DNA from: GCA-003244245 sp052390115
GTDB taxonomy: Bacteria > Actinomycetota > Actinomycetes > Mycobacteriales > Pseudonocardiaceae
Assembly: GCA_052390115.1 (NCBI GenBank)
Contig: JBQTHE010000023.1
Span: 62,001-126,000 of the forward strand
Direction of reading: 5' to 3'
Length of the DNA stretch: 64,000 nt
In this document: one piece after another, positions 1 to 8,293 of the stretch
How the letters are laid out: each line of letters begins with the position of its first letter
Numbering within the stretch: position 1 is the stretch's first letter
The notes under the pieces: model-generated
The model's input: only the letters and a program-made list of their open reading frames with translations
What the model was told of the DNA's origin: nothing
Databases searched by the model: none
Made by a program: the position numbers and the translations under genes

Positions 1-35
1 CCGGCGGCGCGCTCGGTGAGGCGCAACGGACCAGC

Positions 36-545
36 ATGAGCGAGTCTTCCGGGGTCTGGGACGAGGACGAGGAACGCTGGACCGCAGAAGAGCTACAGAA
101 GATCCCCGAGCTGCACGTGTGCATGGGGCTGAACGCCTGCAAGGGGCATGACCGGCCCGGTGACGCGCAGATGGCTGGCATGGGCCAGTGCGCGACCGTA
201 CTCCATGTCTGCCACGGGGCGAACGCGTGCCGGGGACAGGGAGGCTGCGGATACACCGGTCCCGACGCGGAACTGGCCAGACCGGGTGAACAGGCGTGCC
301 GGTGGAACGGCAGCTGCGCGAGTCCGATCAACGAAAGCCGGGTGTTCGCCGGCGGGCCAGCGAAAGGCAAGAGTGTTTGGAAGCTGGCTCGAGAGCTGTT
401 CGAAGCCCGTATGTACGCCGCGGGCGTCGCGTTCGGGCCTTCTCCGGGCGAAGGCTATCCGGATGCCATGGTGCCAATCTATGAGTCGAAAAAACCGAAA
501 ATACCAGCGTCCCCTGCCTCGCCACCAGGCCGGACACCGGAATGA
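36..545 (+). CDS. Cys-rich protein, candidate MNIO (DUF692) substrate
   Basis: 169 residues with eight cysteines packed into residues 28-94. They fall in two related blocks (HVCMGLNACKG and HVCHGANACRGQGGC), followed by QAC and GSC. Cys/Gly/Asn repeats of this kind are typical of substrates encoded next to multinuclear non-heme iron oxidases (MNIO, DUF692). The C-terminal half (from about residue 105) is Cys-free and looks like a folded tail. The stop codon overlaps the start of the MNIO-like gene (ATGA at 542-545), so the two are probably translationally coupled. The ATG at 36 also overlaps a TGA at 37-39 that could end an upstream gene cut by the window edge. Role as a modified-peptide precursor or metal-binding protein is inferred from context; no enzyme motif is visible. 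Confidence 0.7.
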   Translation: MSESSGVWDEDEERWTAEELQKIPELHVCMGLNACKGHDRPGDAQMAGMGQCATVLHVCHGANACRGQGGCGYTGPDAELARPGEQACRWNGSCASPINESRVFAGGPAKGKSVWKLARELFEARMYAAGVAFGPSPGEGYPDAMVPIYESKKPKIPASPASPPGRTPE

Positions 546-929
546 GCCCGGTGCAGCTCGCCGCAGGCGGTGGCCGGATCCTCCAACCTGCGGTGGCGGC
601 ATCGATGACGCCCGGCGGCCGGTCGGGCAGGCTCGGCCTGCCCGCACTCGGGTTCGGGGTCGGCCTGCGCGCCCCTCATTACGGCTATGTTCTCGACCAG
701 TACCCGGAGGTGGACTGGTTCGAGGTCCTCTCGGAGAACTATCTGGACAGCGGCGGCTACCCACGCCATGTCCTGGAACGGGTGGCCGAGCGGTACCCAG
801 TGGTCCTGCACGGGGTGTCGCTGTCGATCGGCAGCACCGATCCGCTTGATGGCCGAGTTGGCCCTCGCCCGCCAGCACGCACACCAGGTGGCTGACCAGG
901 CCACTCTGGTCGGAGCCCGCGATGGCTGA
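542..929 (+). pseudogene. MNIO/DUF692 (BufB-like) gene with internal deletion
   Basis: MNIO enzymes are TIM-barrel iron proteins that oxidise Cys residues of RiPP precursors and are normally about 270-290 residues long. Here the frame beginning at 542 carries only the N-terminal third: GVGLRAPHYG, WFEVLSENY and VVLHGVSLSIGS, which include the first His/Glu metal ligands of the family. Around 838-845 the reading frame jumps. The following codons in another frame read LMAELALARQHAHQ and end at 927-929, resembling the C-terminal helix of DUF692 proteins. The middle of the barrel, with the remaining metal ligands, is absent. It therefore looks like a deletion derivative that cannot be catalytically complete. 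It overlaps both neighbours by a few bases. Confidence 0.75.
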
Positions 930-1866
930 CCTGCCCGGCGCGAGTCTCGCCGAACTTCAACGCTGGTTCCAGGGGGCAGTGATGAACCCCGACGTGTCGG
1001 CTGCCGTGCCTGAGGACGCGGCGGCCGGCGAGGCGATGGCCGGCGAGGTGGCGACGGTGATCACCGCCTCGACCCGGCAGCATCCAGCCGAGCGCCTCGC
1101 CGTCTACCGGCTGCGGCTGCTGGAGTGTCTGCGGGGCTCGTTTCCCGCCCTGTGTCACCTGCTCGGCCGGGACCTGTTCGATGCATTCGCCGACGACTAT
1201 CTTAATGCCTGTCCCTCCCGTAGCTACACGCTCTTCCGACTCGGCGAACGCTTCGCCAACCATCTGGAGCGCACCCGCCCCGACCGCGACCGGCCGCCCG
1301 CCCAGCGGGAACCCTGGGTGGACTTGTTAATCGACCTGGCGCGTTTCGAACGGATCTTCGCCGAGATCTACCACGGGCCAGGCACCGAGACCGGCCCGGT
1401 CTTGCGTCCCGCGGATCTCCCGGCCGACACCGACCCGGCTTGGCCGGGGCTGACGCTTCGGCCCGCGCCGTGCCTGCGCCTGGTCACCACCCGTTACCCG
1501 GTGCACGCCTATGCGACCGCCATAGCCCGTGGTGGGCAACCACAGCCGCCGCGGGCCCAGCCGGCCGTACTCGCCGTCCACCGCCGCGCCTACGCGGTGC
1601 TGGTCGCCGAGCTGACCCCGCCCGCCGGTCGGCTGCTCGCGGCCTTGCTTGACGGCGAGACCGTCGCCGCCGCCGCAACGACGGTCGGCATCCCACCCGC
1701 GGCCGCCCACCCCTGGATCAGGGGCTGGGTTGAGGTGGGCTTGTTCACTGCATGTGCACCGGCGATCCGGCCCAAGGTCATCCGCTCGCGCCGACCCTTA
1801 CCCCAACCTCGCCGCGCACCCGCCTCAGCCCTCACTCGCATCGGAGAGTCTGATGAGCACCTCTGA
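922..1866 (+). CDS. DUF2063 (BufC/HvfC-like) partner protein
   Basis: 314 residues. The N-terminal domain has the DUF2063 signature: LAELQRWFQGAV, then RLAVYRLRLLECLRGSFPAL, YLNACPSRSYTLF and a WVDLLIDLARFE helix. The C-terminal half (about 165-290) fits the winged/NGO1945-like part of the family. DUF2063 proteins are encoded directly after DUF692 enzymes and act as their RiPP-recognition or partner subunits. It overlaps the end of the MNIO remnant by 8 bp (ATG at 922), consistent with a coupled operon. The gene itself appears intact, although its partner enzyme is broken. DNA binding has been suggested for the family but nothing here proves it. Confidence 0.8.
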   Translation: MADLPGASLAELQRWFQGAVMNPDVSAAVPEDAAAGEAMAGEVATVITASTRQHPAERLAVYRLRLLECLRGSFPALCHLLGRDLFDAFADDYLNACPSRSYTLFRLGERFANHLERTRPDRDRPPAQREPWVDLLIDLARFERIFAEIYHGPGTETGPVLRPADLPADTDPAWPGLTLRPAPCLRLVTTRYPVHAYATAIARGGQPQPPRAQPAVLAVHRRAYAVLVAELTPPAGRLLAALLDGETVAAAATTVGIPPAAAHPWIRGWVEVGLFTACAPAIRPKVIRSRRPLPQPRRAPASALTRIGESDEHL

Positions 1867-1868
1867 CC

Positions 1869-3154
1869 TTGACACCAGCTCCCCCGCCGCCGTACGTGAT
1901 CACGCCATTGCAGGAGGGGGACCTGGACCCCAACAAACCGATCCACGACCGCCGCGCTCTGGTCGAGCACCTCTACCAGGCGGCGCAGTTGGAGATGTCC
2001 ACGATCCCGCTGTACCTCTACGCCGCATACTCCATCGAGACCAAGGGCCATAGCCAATGGGCTCCGGGCATCTCGGCGTTCCGCACGATCATCAGCATCG
2101 TGCTGGAGGAGATGCTGCACCTGGCACTGGTCCGCAACCTCATGCTCGCTATCGGTGCCGGCGACCAGATAACCTTCTACGACCGTAAGTTCATGCCGAT
2201 ATACCCCAGCCTGATGGCGCATCGCGTCCCTGATCTCGAACTCCATCTGGAGCGGTGCACCACGGGCCTGATTGACCGCGTGTTCATGCCTTTGGAGCTG
2301 CCTGCCGAACACGGCGCCAAAGCGCAGCCCGGTCAATTTAAGACCATCGGACAGTTCTATAAGAGCATCAGGGAAGGCTTCTGGTACCTGAATGATCACG
2401 ACTCCGAGTTGTGGTCACAAGCCAAGGCCAGCAAACCATACCAGTACGTCGGCGCCTACTGGAACCGCGACGGCGGAGGCGATTCTGTCGTGGTCCACAA
2501 CCTGAGAAGCGCCTTGACCGCGATGGATATCATCGTCGACCAGGGCGAGGGCGTGAACCCCGACAAAGCGTCCGTCCCCATCGATCCGATCAACCCCACA
2601 CCCGGACTGGACGAGCTGTCACACTATGCGAAGTTCAAGCGCATCCGCGATGAGATCGAGGTCATCGGAGTTGTCAAGAACGTACCCGTGGATCCCACGG
2701 TCGCCCTATTCAAGGACAAAGTTGATGTCGTCGCGCTCGCCGACCTGTTCAACGCCGCCTACTGCTACACGCTGTGCATGCTCGACAAGCTCTACACCCT
2801 GCCCCGACACCTGGAACCCGAGAAGCCCAGTCCCCGGTACCACTTAGAACGTACGTTCATCGCTGCCATGGGCGGGTTGCTCTACCCCATCGCAGACCTC
2901 CTCACCCGCACCCCGCTAATACGTGCTCCGTTTATGACGAGGTTCACGACGATCAACGCCGCGCCCACATTCGAGTACTATGACTTTGCCGCAGAGCAAA
3001 AAAATCTGGACACAAGACCAAGAAAGAGCACCTGGTGTGGCTGTGCAACCAGGCCATCGTCCACTTCCCTGAACTCGGCGGAGACGACAGTGTCCACTGG
3101 CTGCTCGCCAAGATGCCAGATATCGAAGTCGACTATCCCACTACCCAGGATTAG
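1869..3154 (+). pseudogene. Ferritin-like (VioB-type) domain protein, frameshifted near the C-terminus
   Basis: The translation from 1869 matches the ferritin-like domain family that includes iminophenylpyruvate synthase VioB: HLYQAAQLEMSTIPLYLYA near residue 33, then IVLEEMLHLALVRN with the E-x-x-H pairs of a di-iron four-helix bundle. At about 2998 the frame meets a run of seven A. In the original frame it runs on as non-family sequence to 3449. In the other frame the expected C-terminus (KKEHLVWLCNQAIVHFPELG) reads through to TAG at 3152-3154. So an indel in the A-run has displaced the last 50 residues. The start is uncertain: TTG 1869 fits the frame, but ATG 1853 has a better ribosome site (GGAGAG) in another frame, so a second slip near 1875 is possible. 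Confidence 0.7.
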
Positions 3155-3161
3155 TGTAACC

Positions 3162-3361
3162 ATGGAAATAAATCGGCACCGGCGCGGACGAGTGACTCAA
3201 CAGTATCGTCGCCGGGTGCCGTCGGGTGTCGTGGCCGAGGTTATCCAGCGCATGCAGAAGATAAGGGACACCCTTGACCCCACGACGGCGTCGTCTGTTT
3301 CAACCGCATGTACCGCCAGGTCGCCGAACTGTTCGGGAACAACCTCGGAACAGGGACTTCA
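3162..3361 (+). pseudogene. DUF5995-like gene remnant
   Basis: From the ATG at 3162 the frame gives VVAEVIQRMQKIRDTLDP. Continuing about 3280 in a second frame it gives HDGVVCFNRMYRQVAELFG. Joined, these resemble the N-terminus of DUF5995 proteins (a RMQ-I-D-L-P segment followed by DG-V-xFNxxY). Roughly 45 residues survive before sequence similarity stops at the 3' end of the CHAD gene. The function of DUF5995 is unknown. The call rests on memory of the family pattern only. Confidence 0.35.
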
Positions 3362-3366
3362 TCTAT

Positions 3367-4341
3367 TCAGATTGGCAAGGCGGACTGCGCTTGGTCCTGG
3401 ACCTGCTGCCACGCGGCCAGCCACGCCTGCCGCATCGCCACCCGGTTGACCTCCTCGCGCTCGACCAGCCGCCCGGCGGCGAAGACCACGTCGAAGTCGA
3501 CGACATCGCCCAATTCGTCCAGCAGCCGCTTCACCTCGTGCTGGGCCACGCAGGCGTCCTGGTGCTCGCCCAGCACATCCTGCAGCGCCACTGTCGACTC
3601 CACCAGCTCGCGCACCGGCTTGCGACCCGACGTGGCGGCCAGCTCGCCGGTATACCGCAGCCGCTTGCCCTGGATCCGCAGCGCGTGCAGGACCTCGTCG
3701 GGAGGGTCTGCACCGGCCCGGCGCACCGCTTTGCACATTCTGTGGTACTCCGTGCAGACCAGCTCCACCAAAGCGGGCTTGCCGGCGCTGCTGCGAGCCT
3801 TCCGCAGTGGCTTGGACACTGCGGCAGCCAGCCGGCGCAGCAACGCGGTGTAGCGGTCACTGCCCAGCGCGGCAAGCATCTCGGCGCGCGCCGTCTCCCG
3901 GTCGGCGACCAGCGCCTCGATCAGGGTCTCCACCGCCGCGCGGCTGGTGTCGTCGAAGCCCGCTGCGCGGCCGCGGAGGCGTTCGATGAGCACGTCGGCG
4001 TCGCGTACCGGTCCTAGCGCCCGGCCCAGCCAGCCCAGCTCGGCGCGGAGTTCATCGGCCCAGGCCCGGTCCAGCAACGGCCGGGCGGCCTTAAGTGCGG
4101 CTCGCATCCGCCGTACTGCGACCCGCATCTGGTGCAGCTCTTCGGGATCCTCGCCGACCCGGGTGCCGGGGTCGCGGGCGAGCAGGGTGCGCAGCCGGGT
4201 GTCCAGCGCGGCGCGCAACTGGTGCACGGCAGGGTCGGACGGCCGGGCTTGGACCGGGTCACCCAGATTGATCAGCTTGCCGGGTGGGGTGGTCCGGCGC
4301 TGGTTGCGGGCCGGAGTACGAGTGGCGAGGCTCACAGTCAT
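3367..4341 (-). CDS. CHAD domain protein
   Basis: 324 residues from ATG at 4341; a longer in-frame extension to 4524 would run into dapD and is rejected. CHAD domains are alpha-helical His-rich domains that bind inorganic polyphosphate. The family hallmarks are visible: ELHQMRVAVRRMRAALK near residue 70, a repeated EVLHALRIQGKRLRYTGEL near residue 225, and Arg/Lys-rich helices throughout. There is no CYTH (triphosphatase) domain attached, so it is a CHAD-only protein of typical size. It lies 37 bp downstream of dapD on the same strand and may be co-transcribed with it. Confidence 0.85.
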   Translation of the reverse strand: MTVSLATRTPARNQRRTTPPGKLINLGDPVQARPSDPAVHQLRAALDTRLRTLLARDPGTRVGEDPEELHQMRVAVRRMRAALKAARPLLDRAWADELRAELGWLGRALGPVRDADVLIERLRGRAAGFDDTSRAAVETLIEALVADRETARAEMLAALGSDRYTALLRRLAAAVSKPLRKARSSAGKPALVELVCTEYHRMCKAVRRAGADPPDEVLHALRIQGKRLRYTGELAATSGRKPVRELVESTVALQDVLGEHQDACVAQHEVKRLLDELGDVVDFDVVFAAGRLVEREEVNRVAMRQAWLAAWQQVQDQAQSALPI

Positions 4342-4378
4342 CGATCCTAGTGAACAATGGTCGGCGCGGACTGGCGGA

Positions 4379-5362
4379 TCAGTCGTTGGAGTGCAACGCG
4401 GCGTTGAGCTCGATGCCGGGCCTACCTGCCCGGTGCACCGCGTGCACCGTGCCCGTGATGGAGTCCCGGCGGAACAGCACCCCGCCGGCGCCGGACAGCT
4501 CGCGGGCCTTGACCACCGCGCCATCGGGCAACGTCACCTTGGTGCCCGCGGTGACGTAGAGGCCGGCCTCGACCACACAGTCGTCGCCCAGCGAGATCCC
4601 GATCCCGGCGTTGGCGCCGACCAGGCAGCGCCGTCCGATCGAGATCTGTTCCTTGCCACCGCCCGACAACGTCCCCATGATCGACGCGCCACCGCCTAGA
4701 TCGGAGTCGGCGCCGAGGACGACCCCGGCCGAGATCCGACCCTCCACCATCGAAGTGCCCAGCGTGCCGGCGTTGAAATTGACGAATCCCTCATGCATCA
4801 CCGTGGTGCCGGCGGCCAGGTGAGCACCCAGCCGTACCCGGTCCGCGTCGCCGATCCGCACTCCCGAGGGCACCACGTAGTCGACCATCCGGGGGAACTT
4901 GTCCACCCCGTACACGGTGACCGGCCCGAGCCGGCGCAACCGCATGCGGGTGGCCTCGAAGTTTTCCACCGGGCAGGGCCCGAAGCTGGTCCACACCACG
5001 TTGGACAGCAGCCCGAAGACCCCGTCGAGGTTGATGCTGCGCGGGGTCACCAGGCGGTGCGACAGCAGGTGCAGGCGCAGGTAGACGTCGTGTGCGTCCA
5101 GTGGCGGAGCTTGCAGGTCCGGCACCGCGGTGCACACCACCAGCAGCTCGACACCGCGTGCCGGGTCCGGTCCGAGCAGTGCGGCGAACTCATCGGGCGC
5201 TTCGTCTTGGTGCACCCGCACGGTGCCGGCGGTGACCTCTTCTGGGACGCGTGCCGGCAGGCCCGGCACCGGCTGAGGGAACCAGGTGTCGAGCACGGTC
5301 CCGTCCGGCGTCAGGGTGGCCAGCCCCAGGCCATGCGCGGAAGTGATCTGCGGGTCGTTCAC
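4379..5362 (-). CDS. dapD: 2,3,4,5-tetrahydropyridine-2,6-dicarboxylate N-succinyltransferase
   Basis: 327 residues, the usual size of the actinobacterial DapD. It transfers succinyl from succinyl-CoA to tetrahydrodipicolinate in the succinylase branch of diaminopimelate/lysine synthesis. The N-terminal domain is followed by the left-handed beta-helix hexapeptide-repeat region from about residue 170 (VRIGDADRVRLGAHLAAG, ISAGVVLGADSDLGGGASI). The active-site loop VHEGFVNFN-type segment is present as MHEGFVNFNAGTLG. It is divergent from dapE, which starts only 25 bp away, so the two steps of the pathway share one compact promoter region. Confidence 0.95.
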   Translation of the reverse strand: MNDPQITSAHGLGLATLTPDGTVLDTWFPQPVPGLPARVPEEVTAGTVRVHQDEAPDEFAALLGPDPARGVELLVVCTAVPDLQAPPLDAHDVYLRLHLLSHRLVTPRSINLDGVFGLLSNVVWTSFGPCPVENFEATRMRLRRLGPVTVYGVDKFPRMVDYVVPSGVRIGDADRVRLGAHLAAGTTVMHEGFVNFNAGTLGTSMVEGRISAGVVLGADSDLGGGASIMGTLSGGGKEQISIGRRCLVGANAGIGISLGDDCVVEAGLYVTAGTKVTLPDGAVVKARELSGAGGVLFRRDSITGTVHAVHRAGRPGIELNAALHSND

Positions 5363-5374
5363 AAGGGGCCACGC

Positions 5375-5380
5375 TACCGT
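5375..5380 (+). promoter_or_regulatory. -10-like hexamer for leaderless dapE
   Basis: TACCGT lies 7 nt before the GTG start of dapE in a 25-bp divergent gap with no ribosome site. A TANNNT hexamer at this distance is the usual arrangement for leaderless mRNAs in actinobacteria. Confidence 0.45.
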
Positions 5381-5387
5381 CGTAGCT

Positions 5388-6467
5388 GTGGACCTGGATC
5401 TGACTGCTGACCCGGTGGAGCTGACCGCAGCGCTGGTGGACGTGCCCAGCGTGTCGGGGCAGGAGGAGGTGCTGGCCGATGCCGTGCAGCAGGCGCTGAC
5501 CGCGCAGGCTCCTCACCTGCGCTTGATGCGCTCCGGCAACACCGTGCTGGCCCGCACCGACCTGGGCCGACCGCAGCGGATGCTGCTCGCCGGGCACCTG
5601 GACACCGTGCCGGTTGCCGGCAACCTGCCCAGCTGGCGCTGCGGCGGCGTCCTCTACGGCTGCGGCACCTCGGACATGAAGTCGGGCGACGCGATGATCC
5701 TGCACCTGGCGGCCACCGTGCCGGAGCCGGTGTGTGACCTGACCGTGGTGCTCTACGACTGCGAGGAGATCGAGGCCGCCCGCAACGGGCTGGGACGAGT
5801 CGAACGGGAACATCCCGAGTGGCTGGTCGCCCAGCTGGCGATCCTGGCCGAACCCACCAGTGGTGCTGTCGAGGCGGGCTGCCAGGGCACCCTGCGAGCC
5901 GACGTCCGTACCCGCGGTCTTCGCGCGCACAGTGCACGGTCGTGGCTGGGGGACAACGCGATCCACGCTGCAGGTGAGGTGCTGGCCCGGCTCGGACGCT
6001 ACCGGCCGCGCAGCGTCGAGATCGACGGGTGCACCTACCGGGAGGGGTTGCAGGCGGTGGGCATCTCCGGCGGAGTCGCCGGCAACGTGGTACCCGACGC
6101 CTGCGAGGTGGCGGTCAACTTCCGCTTCGCCCCGGACCGCTCGCTACCCGACGCCCAAGCGCACGTCCGTGAGGTGCTCGACGGTTTCGACCTTGAGTTC
6201 ACCGATGGCGCTCCCGGTGCGTTACCGGGTCTGGACGCTCCGGTGGCGCAGGAGTTCCTGGCCACCATCGGGGTGGCACCGGTCGCGAAGTACGGCTGGA
6301 CGGATGTATCCCGTTTCGCCGCGCTGGGGATCCCGGCGCTGAACTACGGTCCCGGCGACCCCAACCTCGCGCACACCCGGGACGAGCACGTGCACACCGA
6401 CCGGATCACGGCCTGCACCGAGGTGCTGCGCCGTTACCTGACCGGCGGTGCTGCTACACCGGGGTAG
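5388..6467 (+). CDS. dapE: Succinyl-diaminopimelate desuccinylase
   Basis: 359 residues from GTG 5388, chosen because the in-frame codons further upstream lie inside dapD. It is an M20-family zinc hydrolase that removes succinate from N-succinyl-LL-DAP. Metal and catalytic residues are visible: GHLDTVP (His70, Asp72), GTSDMKSG (Asp96) and CEEIEA (Glu126/127), then a dimerisation domain and HTRDEHV near the C-terminus. It pairs functionally with the divergent dapD. Confidence 0.93.
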   Translation: MDLDLTADPVELTAALVDVPSVSGQEEVLADAVQQALTAQAPHLRLMRSGNTVLARTDLGRPQRMLLAGHLDTVPVAGNLPSWRCGGVLYGCGTSDMKSGDAMILHLAATVPEPVCDLTVVLYDCEEIEAARNGLGRVEREHPEWLVAQLAILAEPTSGAVEAGCQGTLRADVRTRGLRAHSARSWLGDNAIHAAGEVLARLGRYRPRSVEIDGCTYREGLQAVGISGGVAGNVVPDACEVAVNFRFAPDRSLPDAQAHVREVLDGFDLEFTDGAPGALPGLDAPVAQEFLATIGVAPVAKYGWTDVSRFAALGIPALNYGPGDPNLAHTRDEHVHTDRITACTEVLRRYLTGGAATPG

Positions 6468-6518
6468 CCGGCAGGCCGGTCGCCCTCGGTGCCACCGGGG
6501 CGGATAAAGCTGGCTCAT

Positions 6519-6524
6519 TAGGCT
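6519..6524 (+). promoter_or_regulatory. -10-like hexamer TAGGCT for leaderless LOG gene
   Basis: TAGGCT ends exactly 6 nt before the ATG at 6531 with no ribosome-binding site in between, so transcription would begin at or next to the start codon. Confidence 0.5.
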
Positions 6525-6530
6525 GGCGTC

Positions 6531-7325
6531 ATGCCGGTAGACGGGTCGCGAGGGCCTAACAGGAACGGGGGGCCCGAAGAGCGGCCCCAGGAGAAGCAGC
6601 GCGGGCCTGTGGTGCTGCGGAGGGGCCGGCGCCACGAGGCGACCACTACTGATCAGCGGCTGCTCGACTCGCGGGGCCCCAGCGACTGGGTACACACCGA
6701 CCCGTGGCGGGTGCTGCGCATCCAGGCCGAGTTCGTCGAGGGTTTCGGGGCGCTCGCCGAGCTGCCCCGCGCGGTCACTGTGTTTGGCTCGGCTCGCACC
6801 GCCCGGGACCATCCGGAGTACGCCACCGGGCGGGCGCTGGGCGCCGCGCTCGCTGCCGCCGGCTTCACGGTGATCACCGGTGGTGGCCCCGGCACCATGG
6901 AGGCGGTCAACCGCGGGGCGTCCGAGGCGGGCGGTCTGTCGGTGGGGTTGGGCATCGAGCTGCCCTTCGAGGAGGGCCTCAACCCCTGGGTCGACCTTGG
7001 AATCAACTTCCGCTACTTCTTCACCCGCAAGACCATGTTCATCAAGTACGCGCAGGCCTTCGTCTGCCTGCCCGGCGGATTCGGCACCCTGGACGAGTTG
7101 TTCGAGGCGCTGACCCTGGTGCAGAACAAGAAAGTCACCAAGTTCCCCGTCGTCCTGCTCGGACGAGCCTACTGGGGCGGGCTGCACTCGTGGCTGGCCG
7201 ACACCGTGGTGGCACAGGGCAAGATCACCGAGTCTGAGCGCGCCCTGCTGCACATCACCGACGACGTAGACGACGTGGTACGGCTGGTCGGCGCGTCCTA
7301 CCAGGCTTGGCAGGACGCGCATTGA
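6531..7325 (+). CDS. LOG-family nucleotide phosphoribohydrolase
   Basis: 264 residues. LOG proteins split cytokinin riboside monophosphates or related NMPs into base and ribose 5-phosphate. The two diagnostic motifs are present: GGGPGTMEAVNRGA (about 117-130) and PGGFGTLDELFE (about 181-192), with Arg166/Lys167 between them. The N-terminal ~45 residues are a charged, probably disordered extension. Position between dapE and folP2 matches the Rv1205 neighbourhood, and that orthologue is a LOG enzyme. The gene ends 4 bp before the next frame, suggesting an operon. Confidence 0.9.
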   Translation: MPVDGSRGPNRNGGPEERPQEKQRGPVVLRRGRRHEATTTDQRLLDSRGPSDWVHTDPWRVLRIQAEFVEGFGALAELPRAVTVFGSARTARDHPEYATGRALGAALAAAGFTVITGGGPGTMEAVNRGASEAGGLSVGLGIELPFEEGLNPWVDLGINFRYFFTRKTMFIKYAQAFVCLPGGFGTLDELFEALTLVQNKKVTKFPVVLLGRAYWGGLHSWLADTVVAQGKITESERALLHITDDVDDVVRLVGASYQAWQDAH

Positions 7326-7329
7326 GCGG

Positions 7330-8283
7330 GTGGCGGGTTCGCGGCTGCTGCGGGTCGGCGCTGATCGCCACCACCGACGTCGAGACCGCACCCCAGGCGA
7401 GTACGGGGTGACTCCCGGACCCGGCCGGCCACTGTCCACGGTGCGGTTCGGGCCTCGGGGGTTGCCCGCCGATCGGGCGGCGGTGATGGCCACCGTCACG
7501 CGGCCCCCGGACCCGTGCTCCGATCACGGCGTCACCGGCCCCAACAACTGCCCTGACCAGGTCGCGATGGCCGCGGTGGACCGCGCTGTGCACGAGGGTG
7601 CCGATATCCTGGACATCGGGGCGGCTGAGGACGCCTCCCGGGTGGTGCCATTCGTGGCGGCCGTCCGTGAGCGCTACCCCGAGCTTGTGATCTGTGTCCA
7701 TACCTGGCGGTGCGACGTGGCACGGCCAGTGCTCGAGGCAGGGGCCGACATCCTCAACGGAGGGGGTGCCGATCCCGCGCTCGCCGAGCTCGCCGCCGAG
7801 CGCGGGTGCGGAGTGGTGTGCCGGTACACCGGGCGCGCATCGCGGCGAACCCGGCCACCCCGGGTCCCTGGCACCGGTGTGGTGTGCGACGTCATCGACG
7901 ATCTCACCGCGCAGGCCACAACGCTGGTCGGGCTCGGTGTTCAGAAGGAGGCGATCCTGATCGACCCCACGCACGACACCGGCAACGACACCTGGCATGG
8001 CCTGGAGCTACTGCGCCGCAGCGACGACTTGGTCGCCACCGGGTGGCCGGTGCTCATGACGCTGTCCAATAAGGACTTCGGGGAGACCCCCAACGCCGGG
8101 ATGGACGCCGGGGTGGATGGCGTCCTGGCGGCCACCGCGATCGCCGCCTGGGCCAGTATCCGGGTCTTCCGGGTTCACCAGGTGCGCCAGACCCGCCGCG
8201 TGCTGGAGATGGTGGCCTCGATCGCCGGAACCCGACCACCGGCGCGCGCCATCCGGGGCCTGACCATTCGGGGACCGTCATGA
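7330..8283 (+). CDS. folP2: Dihydropteroate synthase-like protein, FolP2 type
   Basis: 317 residues in the DHPS TIM-barrel family. The pterin/pABA signatures are degenerate: where DHPS has LNVTPDSFSDGG this protein has TVTRPPDPCSDHG, and the DIGGES-type motif is DIGAAEDAS. The later parts follow the mycobacterial FolP2 group: ILIDPTHDTGNDTWHG, LSNKDFGETPNAG and RVHQVRQTRRVLEMV. FolP2 paralogues are reported not to be true dihydropteroate synthases, and the missing Asn/Thr/Phe here agrees with that. The true start may be an internal GTG near 7409 or ATG near 7486, because the first ~45 residues are low-complexity. It sits in the conserved LOG-folP2-gpgS order. Confidence 0.8.
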   Translation: MAGSRLLRVGADRHHRRRDRTPGEYGVTPGPGRPLSTVRFGPRGLPADRAAVMATVTRPPDPCSDHGVTGPNNCPDQVAMAAVDRAVHEGADILDIGAAEDASRVVPFVAAVRERYPELVICVHTWRCDVARPVLEAGADILNGGGADPALAELAAERGCGVVCRYTGRASRRTRPPRVPGTGVVCDVIDDLTAQATTLVGLGVQKEAILIDPTHDTGNDTWHGLELLRRSDDLVATGWPVLMTLSNKDFGETPNAGMDAGVDGVLAATAIAAWASIRVFRVHQVRQTRRVLEMVASIAGTRPPARAIRGLTIRGPS

Positions 8284-8293
8284 GGGGGCCGTC

